Positions 1-9,410 of a DNA stretch of 64,000 nt are shown piece after piece (within the stretch, counting starts at the first letter, position 1; each line of letters opens with the position of its first letter). Under the pieces are notes generated by a model that was not told where the DNA came from, searched no databases, and saw only the letters and a list, made by a program, of their open reading frames with translations. Position numbers and translations under genes: made by a program. The stretch is from Cymbomonas tetramitiformis (Eukaryota; Chlorophyta; Pyramimonadophyceae; Pyramimonadales; Pyramimonadaceae): contig LGRX02033481.1 of assembly GCA_001247695.2 (NCBI GenBank), positions 1 through 64,000 on the forward strand, written 5' to 3'.

Positions 1-835
1 CCCACCATAGTTCTGCTTGCATTGCTTCCCTGGGGGTGATGGCCGTGGTGACTTTGATTGGCGTAGAGTACAGTCGCTTTACTCGGTATAGAACGTAACA
101 ACTATGGTCTTGAGCAGTGTATGGGCAAGCTAGGGCTTACCGGGTATTGCATGAGCACCATTGGATTGAAGGGTTGATTTGGGGGACCCGGCACACAGAT
201 ATTCATGCAGTTCTTTGAACCGTACGAGCATAGCTTCTTTTTTTTCCATTGTTGGGAGATGCTTCGGCGGCTGTTGCAGACCTCCTTCATCGTGTTAGTA
301 GAGCTTCTGCATGGCGAGGGTATCGCTCTGCTCTTCGGGGTTGTTGTGGCCTTCATTGCCATTATGGTGGTGCGTTGCCCCGTCCTTTGATCCTTGATGC
401 AGTATATACCGAATGGCAACCTCTGTGCTGCAGAGCTTTGTCACCTCAATTTCTCTCACAGCTGGGTTGGTGGCACTGGTGTGGCAGCACCTCCCCTTGT
501 CGCCTTTCAAGAATGACGCGATGGACCGGCTGCAGCTGATCGTTTTGATAAATCAGTTCATCATCCAGCTCGTCATGTTGCACGGTCAAGATGGCACTTC
601 TGGCTCCGACCTGGGACTCTCGATTACCTTAGTGGTAATTCAGGTAGCTCTTATGAGCTATTCCATGACGCTCCTTGGAGCCGCTTTTCGACCTGCGCTG
701 ACAAGGATACGATCCCGTGCACAATTTTTTGAAAAAAAGTGGAGTAATCGGTTCGGTCTTCGTAAAACATCAGAGGTTTTGCGCTTTGACGGACATCACT
801 GCGAAACAGTTTGTGAAGGACCTTGCTCAGCATGA
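1..835 (+). pseudogene. Remnant of a multi-pass membrane protein (C-terminal region), frame-broken
   Basis: Two plus-strand segments look like parts of one protein. Codons from 205 to 390 begin with FFEPY and continue with WEMLRRLLQTSF followed by a long hydrophobic stretch. Codons 413-835, in another frame, give two more hydrophobic helices (around LTAGLVALVW and LSITLVVIQVALM) and then a basic tail. An Arg-rich motif preceding membrane spans in this order resembles the conserved multi-pass C-terminus of large algal/protist proteins with GCC2/GCC3 (ephrin-receptor-like) repeats; that resemblance is from memory. A hydrophobic segment around positions 25-80 may be an earlier helix. The pieces are separated by stops or unspliced introns. 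The window starts inside the gene, so exon structure cannot be decided. Decayed gene is my first choice, intron-containing live gene the second. Confidence 0.4.
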
Positions 836-2232
836 ATGGAACATGCGCATGTGTTACCGTGATAGTGACATGGATAACCGCAGGAGGTATCCTCCATAAT
901 ATATTGGTTAGATCCTGGATCGTCGCATAGTTTGGTAGTACCCCATCGAGCCGTGAAAAGCGCCGCATATGTATGTGACGTGTTAGTCATGTACATGTAA
1001 GTCGTGGTCCGTGTTTACTATCGGATGCCTCGTTCGTTGGTACATGCCAGTGCTTTGTAGTAAGACAGAGTGTATTTAAATCAGCACGACCTCAATCAGC
1101 ATTGATATGCCATTGTACTGATGCATAGCTTTCTAATATACTTATAAAAATGAGAATTATAAATCAACCCTGGCTTAATATTCTAATAATATACTTATAA
1201 ATGTAATAATAATATTTGGTTTCTTAGTTTCGCATGCGGCATCGATATGCAGCCCATCTCAGCCCATCCCCGTCATAATGAATAAAATGAATACAATCGG
1301 TTTGTGTGTGATAGGCATAGCTGGTCAGTTCGTTCGTAGTCATAAAGCGCACGTGTTGTGTAGCCTGTAATATGATGGTGATAAAGTACAATTGTATATT
1401 TTGTAGCCATAATGCGCCGATGCCGCGTAGCATATTATGACAGCGCGTTGAATATCGACATCTAAATGTTTTCGTCGTGTTATAGGAGCTATTCGATCGT
1501 GCATGGATAATGTACATTGGGCGATTCGTAGCAACCAATGTTGTTCGTTAAGGTCGCCATGAGCTGATGCGGTGCAATGAGATGTGATGTAAGCATCAAC
1601 GAGAAGCATTCATGCACGATCGATGACGGCCATTCTCCAATCGGACAGTATAATTAGGTCATTCCTAATTATGACTGCAGGGTCGGAGATTGCTTGCGGT
1701 GACATATCGATCCGCGGATAAGCCTGTTGCCGATATGAAAGGAGCGAGACCGCTTAGCATTTGCTACTACACGGGTCATGAGCAAACTACAGTCCAAATG
1801 CATTTAAAACTCCACCAGAAAATACTTTGGATGTGCGGGTTGTTCCTTTTGCTTCGCAGCGTGGCTGCTATTCGTGAACGCGTGCTCAGCACAGCATTCT
1901 ATCCTTGACCAGCATCCACTGTTATAAATGCTATGTTCGCGCCCGCAGCCTTCACCCAATTTGTTTGTGATATTCATTGCGGATGCGACCTTCCCGTTAT
2001 TGACTTTGGTCGTGTATGTTTAGAGTTTCGGTTCCGCGTTTGCATTGAATTTGTATAGCTGCGCAAAGCTCGGGCCTGCCCGTCACCAGTGGGTGGAGTA
2101 TGCCCGGTATGTCCATCTTCAATATCAAACAGCAGATGTTGAAGATATGTGTGCGTGGAGACACTGAAGCCATGGCGTGTTAGGGCGGTATAGCCAACTG
2201 GTGTGCATGATGACAGCAGTGAGGCTCATTGT
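836..2232. other. Intergenic DNA, no gene seen
   Basis: I see no ORF with protein-like composition. An AT-rich patch around 1130-1215 contains a short direct repeat of aatatacttataaa separated by about 50 bases. The segment ends at the 5-bp target site (atatc, 2233-2237) of the Ty3-type element. Confidence 0.6.
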
Positions 2233-2237
2233 ATATC

Positions 2238-2667
2238 TGTAGGAGTCTCCACTCTTGCTTTTCTCTTCTTTACGGTTTCGGACTTATTCTATCTACACTT
2301 ATTAAACGACCGCACGAGGTATGATTACGATTGGTCAACTATCGGACTTCGGTTTCGTAAATCCTTCTAGTTATGCTTTTGCTTTCAAGTGCATGCTTTC
2401 AATACACAATATACAGCAGTTACGGCTCTTTACTTTTCATGTTACAATTCTCAGTTCAGTTCTCATCTCCGAAACTGGTTACACTTAGAGTTCTTATGCA
2501 AGGCTCATGAACTCTTTCCATAACTCTACTGTACTGAGTACTCCGTACAACAGGCTAGGCACCTCACATCAACATCATTCTGATCGGTCCTACTGTACTC
2601 CGTACTGAGTACTCTTGCGTTTTATACTTAGCCGTTTTTCTTGCTCTTGTGCTTGCCTCCTAGCACA
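2238..2667 (-). repeat. 3' LTR of the Ty3-type element
   Basis: This 430-bp direct repeat matches 18826-19255 at every position I compared by eye. It is preceded on the left by the target duplication atatc. In element orientation (minus) it starts TGTGCTAGG and ends CTCCTACA. Confidence 0.96.
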
Positions 2668-2683
2668 ACTCCCCCCCCCTTAG
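2668..2683 (-). other. Polypurine tract for plus-strand DNA priming
   Basis: On the minus strand the bases immediately before the 3' LTR are a purine run (AA, nine G, AG, then T). This is the expected position and composition of an LTR-retrotransposon polypurine tract. Confidence 0.8.
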
Positions 2684-2719
2684 GGAAGGTCACGTCCACG
2701 CTGACCACGTCGGACCAGT

Positions 2720-3372
2720 AAAGTTTTTATACAGATCTTCTACTGTTGCTCAGGATGATTATACAGGTCTCAGCCGCCTGTTGTCTGGGATGACATTACA
2801 CTTCCCAAGACACACCGCAATAAGGAGATCAACCTCTTAAGCACAAGGGTCGGCCTCTCACCGGTCTGCCATCTGCACTACCAGGCTCCCCCAAGGCTCG
2901 AGGTCTCACATCCATTACCACGCTCAAGGTTTTAAACCTTCCAACACGGTACACTTACAGGGGATGACAATAGGTTTGCCAATTACCTGACAGTTCTCGG
3001 GATGCCGGCCCGGAGGAAAGGTTTTAAACCTTCACCGCCTCCTCGGAGTGCGTAGAGCTTTTACCCAGATCTCCAACTGCTGCCCGGTCGTGCCAGGTCC
3101 GGAGCCAATGCTCTCGTGAAATGGATTATACAGATTTCCACCTGTTGCCTGGTCGCACCGAGGCTAGAGCCACTGCTCGGTTGGATAGATTATCCAGGTT
3201 CTCACCTGCCGCCTGGTCATACCGAGGCTTAGAGCCACTGCTCAAATGGATTATACAGATTTCCACCTGTTGCCTGGCTGTGCCGAGGCTAGAGCCACTG
3301 CTCTCTCGGATGGATTACCCAGGTTCTCACCTGCCGCCTGGTCTCGCCAAGGCTGGAGCCACCGCTCTTCCC
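2720..3372. repeat. Tandem repeat array, unit about 62 bp, between pol stop and 3' LTR
   Basis: A unit containing gattatacagatttccacc, then gttgcctgg..cgaggct(a)gagcc and actgctc, recurs about five times clearly between 3055 and 3372. Two alternating variants (gattatacag and gattacccagg types) form a roughly 125-bp higher-order period. More diverged copies reach back to about 2720. The array lies in the untranslated 3' region of the element. Confidence 0.75.
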
Positions 3373-3389
3373 GACGCTCCCCAACGCTC

Positions 3390-6300
3390 TCAATCGCTAA
3401 GACCACTCGCGTCAGATTCCCATCCGCCCTCAGGTATGATCGTCACTTCAGCTCGTACTCCCGCTAACGCTATCGGTTCCGGCTCAAACTCGGGCGGGTC
3501 ACTCTCAACAACAGCTGACTGGACTAAAACGCTCATCTCGCTCAGATCCTTCCTGACAAGCAGTTCAGACAGGAACGCATGCACCTCTTCATGTAGGGTC
3601 AGGTTGTGGAAAAGCTGTTTTAACAGTGCCGACGGAATCCCATACAAATTCTCTCGCGCTCCCATGCCCTTCGCAAACACACCTCCGGCTCTCATCGCGC
3701 GCCCTCCCTGCGCTACCTTCTCGTGCCTACCGTTCTGCCGGAAGAACTCGCAAGGCGTGTCGGAATCGCACACTCGCAAGGGTGTGCGCAACGGAACGTT
3801 GGTCCAGATGTGCGTGGGCTTCCTGTATGCGGTCCCGTATTTACAGTACGTGACGAGGTGCGGAGCTGGTAGATTGCTCATGCATCGACGCGTGTGCAAA
3901 CCGTGGGGCTCTCTTCCCTTCGGGTTCTCAATGAAGTATGCTTCGGGCCTCAAGTACCGGATGATCTCCAATGTCCTACGAACTCGCCTGTCCGCAGCGC
4001 GCAAATCTCGGATGCCTACCGTCTTCGCCTGGCTGTACTCTGTACAAGGTGGGCTAGCCCAGACTACGTCGAAGTGTCCTGGTCTGAACTGTCGGTAGTC
4101 CCATCGCATGATATCCTCGCAATGTGTGGGGCCCCACTTGGGCTGAATGTCTACGGCAACTACTTCGCTGTTGGGAAATTGCTTAGTGAACTGCCTCTCG
4201 ACTGACCCGGTCCCACAAAACAATACGAGAATCTTAGACTGGCCGACTGGCTCCTTCTCAAGTGCTGCGGCTCCGTTGACTGGCGGCAGGGTGCTCTGAG
4301 CAGATACTCTCGCGAAAGTTCCTACTTCCTCATCAAACCTCTCCTCTGGCACCCATGGCATTGCTCCGTCTACCTTGAGCTCCTCCGAGAGCGTGGTCCA
4401 TACCGCTCCTGCGGACTCGTCGCGCCTCTTACGGACCCTAAGCTTCTCTCGCTCCACTATCTTAGCCTCGATCCTCTCAAACTCCAACAACGCCCGGTTG
4501 GGAACGCCGGGCCTGCCGGCTCCGTCCCACTCCAGATCCTCTCGGGTCTTCCACTCGTTCTCACTGCGGGGCATTCCTGTCCACTTGACCAGGTGCTCCG
4601 TCCACCTCCTACCCTGACGCTGGCGCGTGCGCGAACGCTCCACCCTCTCGACGTGGGTTTCCTTGCGCCCGCTGACGTCCAACGGAGGAGGGGGAATCTC
4701 CTTAGCTCTCTCAACAAAGCGGCTGCTCGACTCTACCGGCGAAAGCCGGTCCACGGTAAACACATCATGCACTTTCCACTGCTTAGGCGTCTGCAACCTA
4801 TAGGCCGACGGTGCGCCTCTATCGCTCGCGGGAAGGGCCATCTGCCTGTCGCTGTGAAAGACTTCCAGCACCCGAAGGGGCCCGAGGCGCTTCTTAAGCA
4901 ATTTCTTGTGCAACCCGCGGTCGCCCGGCTGGGTGAGGTACGTGGCGTCCACCCAAACCTCATCGCCTACTGCGTAACTCCTGGACTTGTGACGCGCGTC
5001 GTACTGGGCGATCTGCTGCTGCTGAGCTAAGAGCAGCTTTTCCCTAGCGAGCTGCAACTGGCGAACAAATTGGCGGGCTGTCTCGTGGGCTGTACCCTTT
5101 TTTACTGCTGCGCCCCTCCCCCCCTTAGCTCGGCCTCTCCGTGATGCAAGTGCTGCCTCCACGAAGAAGTCCAGCTGAGAGGCCGGAGCGTGACCGTACG
5201 TCAGTTCAAAAGGGGTGAAGCCCGTGACGGCGGAACGAGAGTCATTAATGGCGTACTCGACCGGGGTACACCACAAATCCCAATCGTGCTGGTTGGCGTC
5301 GACATACGCGCGCAACATGCGTTCGACCGTGTGGTTTGTGTGCTCTGCCTGCCCATCACCTTGTGGGTGGTACGGCGTGGTAGAGGCAACCTGGACTCCC
5401 ATCAACCGATGTAGCTCGAGATGCATCTCATCCCTGAAGCGGGAGTCCCGATCACAGACGATCTTCATGGGAGCGCCGTGCAAACGCCACACTTGGTCGA
5501 AATACATGCGCGCGACCTGTGCAGCCGAGCTGTCAGCGTAAAGCATGGGGACTACGTGCACCATCTTGGACAGCTTGTCCGTGAAGGTAGCAAACGCGTC
5601 GTACCCTCGCTCTGTGCGAGGCAGCCCAGTGACGAAGTCGATACTAACCACTTGCCACAGTCTTACTGGGACTTGCAGGGGGTTAAGCTGACCGTCTGGA
5701 TACCCGTTGCGTGGCCGGGTCTGTTGGCACACGACGCAGGATTTGCACCAGTCGGTGACATCCTTGCTCATGCGTGGCCACCAAAAACGACGGGATACCC
5801 TGTCCAGTGTCTTATCCCTTCCTGTGTGCCCTGCTGCTGGGGACTCGTGTGCTTCGCGCATCACCAGCTCTCTGAGGGGGGAATCCTGAGCTAGCACTAG
5901 CTGATACCGCCCTTCTGCCACTCGCCATATCATGTCGTCTACCATGCGAAATGTGTCTGTCCTCTGATGTGGGGCTGCGATCAGTTCTTCCTTCAACGAG
6001 CTGAGGTACGGGCTGCGTTCGTATTCCGCTTGCAAGGCGCGGACGAACTCATCAGCCTTCAGTGGTCCTGACGCTGCCCTGGCCTTTGCTGCAACCCCTG
6101 TAGTGACTAAAGGCTCGTCGGGTTCTGCTTCACTGTCCTTTCGCGCAGGTGGCGCTCGGGGCTTTGCCCTGCTGGCTGCTGGGGCCCACACCAGAAGGAC
6201 CGGCCAGCGCAGCGGGGGCCGACCTCCATCAGGAGACTCGAAGAGGTGGTTGGGACGACCTTTTTCGTCCTTCGTGTCAAAGACCTTGACCGGATGAAGC

Positions 6301-9300
6301 CCATACTTGGGGTGAATCAACCGCCTCCAGGGAGCGTCATAGTCTGGCAGAAGGAACATCGCCGAGGTGTTTTCTGGATCGGCGCGCCACTCAGCAAGGA
6401 AATGCCGAAGAATTCTTTCTATCAAGTCCGAATCCTTCGTGTAAGGGGGGTTACACCAAACGTGTTTCCCGCGCCACTTTTCCTTCAAGCAGTCGGTCCA
6501 ATAGGTGTCAACCTGCCGGTTAACGCCCATGGAGTCGCAACACGCGTCAACGTCAAACATCCCGTACTGGGCCGCTATCTCCTCAAAGCGCTCCCTGATC
6601 AGCTTCCAGTCCTGGCGATCTACGACCTGGTCGTAGTGGGAGCTACCTTCTGGGGGCTTAACGGGCTCAGGTACCTTTCCGGCTGCCTTCGGATGACTCT
6701 GGGTCTCAGGATGGGGGAACTCGTCGGTCCCCGGTGCTCCTCTCTTCGGATGACTCTGGACTTCTGCTGTGGCCTGTTCCCTAGCTCGATCTGCTCTGGT
6801 CATGACTGCTAGCGATTCGGCATCCCTCAAGGACTTCTCGCCTACTGCTAGGGTGGCAGCTGCGTCCAGCCAGAGGGCCGGCGTCTCTACCCACGTGAGC
6901 CCATTCAGATGGGTGAGCTCACCAATGACCGGTGCCGGACTGGTGGGAGGGAAGGACTCGTCCTCGGAATCACTATACTCGAAGGTGGCGCCTAAGACAG
7001 ATGTGGGATCCTCGTCCTCTTCACATCTCTTGCCTTTCGGCTCAGAGTACTCGGGTCCATCTGTGGCGCGGTCCACTGCCCCGAGGACAGAGGTAGGATC
7101 CTCGTCCTCTTCGGACCCCTTACCTTTCGGTGCGGAGTCTCTGGGCCCATCCGTGGCGCGATCCACAATCCCTTTTTCCTTCAAACCTTCTCTGGCTGAC
7201 ATTTCCTGATAGTCTGGTCGCCGGGACTGCGCATCCGGTACTACCAAACAGCGCCCTGGCACGTGCTCCATCTGATGGACTCCTACCTCTACCAAGTCCT
7301 CGTACCAGCGAGCCTGACGTCGGCTGAGCTCCCTAGCTGGGGCGAAGAGCCACTGGAGGGGTTTGTGGTCTCCCATGAGCTTAAATGATGTAAAAATCAG
7401 ATAATGTCTCCAGGTGACCGTGGTACAATGATGGATGGCACAAAGCTCCCGTTCCCCAGCGTGATAGTTCTGCTCTGCGCTGGAGAACTGCCGGCTTTCA
7501 AAGGCCAAGGGCTGCAAGCCTCGTCCCTGATCCTGCATGAGTACACCCCCTAGTGCTACTCCACTGGCATCTGTCTGTACGAAGAAGGGTCTGGAACCGT
7601 CTGCTGCGCCCTTTTGATCGGGTAGGGCCAAGGCTGGGGAGGAGATCAAAGCAGTTTTTAGCTGTTTAAATGCTGCCTTTTCATTCTCGCCCCAGGTCCA
7701 GTCCACGCCGGATTTGGTGAGGCGGGTCAACGGGTACGCGATATCTGCGAAGTTCTGGATGTACCTTCGGTAGAAGCCACACATGCCCAGGAACTGTCGC
7801 ACGTGTGTGACAGTTTCTAGGTCTGGCCAATCGCGTACCGACGCAACCTTATCCTGCTGTGGGCGGCATCCATCCCGATCCACCACATGCCCTAGGAACC
7901 GGACTGATCGTTTGCACAGTTTGACTTTCGACTTTTTAAGGTAGACGGAATTCTTTCGACACGCCTCCAAGACCTGGCGGAGGTGGTCGAGGTGTACCTC
8001 ATGGGCGCTCTTACCCGGAACCTCAGCTGAGAAAATCATGATGTCATCTACAAATACTATGCAAAAGGGTAGGTGCCCGAGGTACTGTTGCATCATCCTT
8101 TGCCAGGTACTTGGGGAGTTTGACAATCCCATGGGCATGACCAACCACTCGTACGCTCCAAAGTGCGTAGTCATCGCGGTTTTCTCCACGTCCTCTGCTT
8201 TCATAGGAACCTGCCAAAATCCCCAAAGGGCATCCATCGTAGAGAAGACGGTAGCCCCTTGTAGGTCATCTAAGAGACTCTGTACATCTGGGAGGGGGTA
8301 CTTATCCTTGACTGTGATCTCATTGATCTGTCTGTAGTCAATGACTAGACGCAACTCTTTGGGATTACTCGGCTTGGGGACCATCAGCACGGGGCAGCCC
8401 CACGGAGAGGCCGAGGGTCGTATGTACCCTTTGGCTAAGAGCTCATCTAGCTGTTGCCGGAGTTGCCGCAACTCCTCCTGCGACAACTTGTACCCTCGCC
8501 GGTGCAAGGCGTTCCCACTCCAATCTGGCCTGAGCCGGATGCCGGACTTGAATTCCCTTGACTGGACTGATTCCGGCAGCTCTGTGCAAATGACATCTGC
8601 GAACTCCTTTTCCAGGTCCCTAAGCTGCTGCCAGATTTCCGGCGACACCGTCTCGTCTATCTCGTCCTCCGGCGGTTCCGGGGAGGCCTGAGCAGTCTGT
8701 GGGGCTGGCGGCGGGGTAGTGCCTGGCGGGACGGCCGGTACCGGCGGGTCTGTGGTCTGCGGAGCTGGCGGCGGGGTAGTGTCTGGCGGCACGACTGGTG
8801 CCGAGGCTCGCGACTTCTGACTCTGAGGGCTCGGGACGGTGGGGACTTTTGGTCCCGGCGGCTGCCCGGCGGAGGGGCCACTTTCAGCACCAGGCTGACC
8901 GACTGCTGCGACCTGGTCACGCCAACGCACTCGCTTACGCCGTGCTCGGGGTCGTCGCTCCGCGACCAGACCCCGGCCCTGCCGGAGCGCCGCGGCTGCC
9001 TGAGCGTGCCAGGTGGGTGGCTTCCCGGCCGCGTGATCCTCTATCGCCTGTCTACGCACCGCTGGCGGAAGCAACGCAAATGCTCCGTTCGCCTCCTGTT
9101 TGCTAGCGAAAACGCTGAGAGGGTCAGGATGATCCCCGGCCTCGTCGACCGTACTCGCAAATCCCTGTGGCCTAATATCCTCGACCACCGCCCCTACTCT
9201 CTGCAAATGACACGCTCCTTCCACGTCACTGTAGCCGGACTCGGAGCTGTCCGAGACCAACCCTCCCGGCCCCTCAGACTCCTCTGCTCCGTCCGGCACC

Positions 9301-9410
9301 GTTGCGCTGGGACGCACGCTGACTTCACTATCCTCGGACCCGAAGGAGGGTTCTGACGCTAGGCCTGCTACAACATCGTTGGGGGAATATTCGTCGGAGT
9401 CTCCCCCCCC
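3390..9410 (-). CDS. pol: Pol polyprotein: RT, RNase H, Dam-like methyltransferase, integrase, chromodomain, C5-cytosine methyltransferase
   Basis: The open frame runs at least 1975 codons from 9317 (a GTG, not a true start), stays open upstream to the slippery run at 9403-9410 and stops at TGA 3390-3392. Domains by residue counted from 9317: Pro-rich spacer 130-220; reverse transcriptase about 275-470 with MDALWGF and the FVDDIMIF active site; RNase H about 565-690 with FVQTDAS; Dam-like adenine methyltransferase about 885-1045 with CNPPY; integrase HHCC zinc domain about 1150-1200 (H..H..CKSCVVC) and core with D, D, E in SIDFVTG, CDRDSRF and GDGQAEH; chromodomain about 1550-1605 (EHLVKWTGMPRSENEW); C5 methyltransferase about 1690-1905 with FCGTGS, PPCTEYS and ENPKG. 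No stop or frameshift interrupts it. Expression is probably by -1 frameshifting from the protease frame. Catalytic residues of all enzymes appear present. Confidence 0.95.
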   Translation of the reverse strand, partial: GGGDSDEYSPNDVVAGLASEPSFGSEDSEVSVRPSATVPDGAEESEGPGGLVSDSSESGYSDVEGACHLQRVGAVVEDIRPQGFASTVDEAGDHPDPLSVFASKQEANGAFALLPPAVRRQAIEDHAAGKPPTWHAQAAAALRQGRGLVAERRPRARRKRVRWRDQVAAVGQPGAESGPSAGQPPGPKVPTVPSPQSQKSRASAPVVPPDTTPPPAPQTTDPPVPAVPPGTTPPPAPQTAQASPEPPEDEIDETVSPEIWQQLRDLEKEFADVICTELPESVQSREFKSGIRLRPDWSGNALHRRGYKLSQEELRQLRQQLDELLAKGYIRPSASPWGCPVLMVPKPSNPKELRLVIDYRQINEITVKDKYPLPDVQSLLDDLQGATVFSTMDALWGFWQVPMKAEDVEKTAMTTHFGAYEWLVMPMGLSNSPSTWQRMMQQYLGHLPFCIVFVDDIMIFSAEVPGKSAHEVHLDHLRQVLEACRKNSVYLKKSKVKLCKRSVRFLGHVVDRDGCRPQQDKVASVRDWPDLETVTHVRQFLGMCGFYRRYIQNFADIAYPLTRLTKSGVDWTWGENEKAAFKQLKTALISSPALALPDQKGAADGSRPFFVQTDASGVALGGVLMQDQGRGLQPLAFESRQFSSAEQNYHAGERELCAIHHCTTVTWRHYLIFTSFKLMGDHKPLQWLFAPARELSRRQARWYEDLVEVGVHQMEHVPGRCLVVPDAQSRRPDYQEMSAREGLKEKGIVDRATDGPRDSAPKGKGSEEDEDPTSVLGAVDRATDGPEYSEPKGKRCEEDEDPTSVLGATFEYSDSEDESFPPTSPAPVIGELTHLNGLTWVETPALWLDAAATLAVGEKSLRDAESLAVMTRADRAREQATAEVQSHPKRGAPGTDEFPHPETQSHPKAAGKVPEPVKPPEGSSHYDQVVDRQDWKLIRERFEEIAAQYGMFDVDACCDSMGVNRQVDTYWTDCLKEKWRGKHVWCNPPYTKDSDLIERILRHFLAEWRADPENTSAMFLLPDYDAPWRRLIHPKYGLHPVKVFDTKDEKGRPNHLFESPDGGRPPLRWPVLLVWAPAASRAKPRAPPARKDSEAEPDEPLVTTGVAAKARAASGPLKADEFVRALQAEYERSPYLSSLKEELIAAPHQRTDTFRMVDDMIWRVAEGRYQLVLAQDSPLRELVMREAHESPAAGHTGRDKTLDRVSRRFWWPRMSKDVTDWCKSCVVCQQTRPRNGYPDGQLNPLQVPVRLWQVVSIDFVTGLPRTERGYDAFATFTDKLSKMVHVVPMLYADSSAAQVARMYFDQVWRLHGAPMKIVCDRDSRFRDEMHLELHRLMGVQVASTTPYHPQGDGQAEHTNHTVERMLRAYVDANQHDWDLWCTPVEYAINDSRSAVTGFTPFELTYGHAPASQLDFFVEAALASRRGRAKGGRGAAVKKGTAHETARQFVRQLQLAREKLLLAQQQQIAQYDARHKSRSYAVGDEVWVDATYLTQPGDRGLHKKLLKKRLGPLRVLEVFHSDRQMALPASDRGAPSAYRLQTPKQWKVHDVFTVDRLSPVESSSRFVERAKEIPPPPLDVSGRKETHVERVERSRTRQRQGRRWTEHLVKWTGMPRSENEWKTREDLEWDGAGRPGVPNRALLEFERIEAKIVEREKLRVRKRRDESAGAVWTTLSEELKVDGAMPWVPEERFDEEVGTFARVSAQSTLPPVNGAAALEKEPVGQSKILVLFCGTGSVERQFTKQFPNSEVVAVDIQPKWGPTHCEDIMRWDYRQFRPGHFDVVWASPPCTEYSQAKTVGIRDLRAADRRVRRTLEIIRYLRPEAYFIENPKGREPHGLHTRRCMSNLPAPHLVTYCKYGTAYRKPTHIWTNVPLRTPLRVCDSDTPCEFFRQNGRHEKVAQGGRAMRAGGVFAKGMGARENLYGIPSALLKQLFHNLTLHEEVHAFLSELLVRKDLSEMSVLVQSAVVESDPPEFEPEPIALAGVRAEVTIIPEGGWESDASGLSD
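3602..4247 (-). other. C5-cytosine DNA methyltransferase domain at the C-terminus of Pol
   Basis: Follows the chromodomain. Motif I is ILVLFCGTGSVERQF (SAM binding), a VAVDI block follows with the acidic residue at the expected place, motif IV is ASPPCTEYSQ with the catalytic Cys, motif VI is FIENPKG (ENP rather than the usual ENV), and a late block reads CKYGTAYRKPTHIWTN. The ENP variant and the C-x-YG-x-RKPT-x-IWTN block resemble short phage and giant-virus C5 methyltransferases more than host DNMT1/DNMT3 enzymes. Placement at the C-terminus, after a chromodomain, suggests targeting to chromatin; that is inference. Confidence 0.88.
6182..6662 (-). other. Phage-type DNA N6-adenine methyltransferase (Dam) domain inside Pol
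   Basis: Located between RNase H and integrase. Visible blocks are DRQDWKLIRERFEE, FDVDACCDSMGVNRQ, YWTDCL, WRGKHVWCNPPYTKDSDL and TSAMFLLPDYDAPWRR. The pattern aspartate-rich FDVD, then W-G-K-VWCNPPY, matches the phage/prokaryotic Dam family (DNA N-6-adenine-methyltransferase, NPPY type), where NPPY forms the catalytic motif for the exocyclic amine of adenine. The predicted reaction is SAM-dependent methylation of adenine in DNA. The fold and base specificity are inferred from motifs only. A diverged copy of the same domain sits at 58160-58535. Confidence 0.85.

Noticed and set aside
3602..6662. Bacterial or phage contamination as the source of the methyltransferases
   Set aside because: Both domains lie in one uninterrupted frame with reverse transcriptase, integrase and chromodomain, between matching LTRs and a target duplication.
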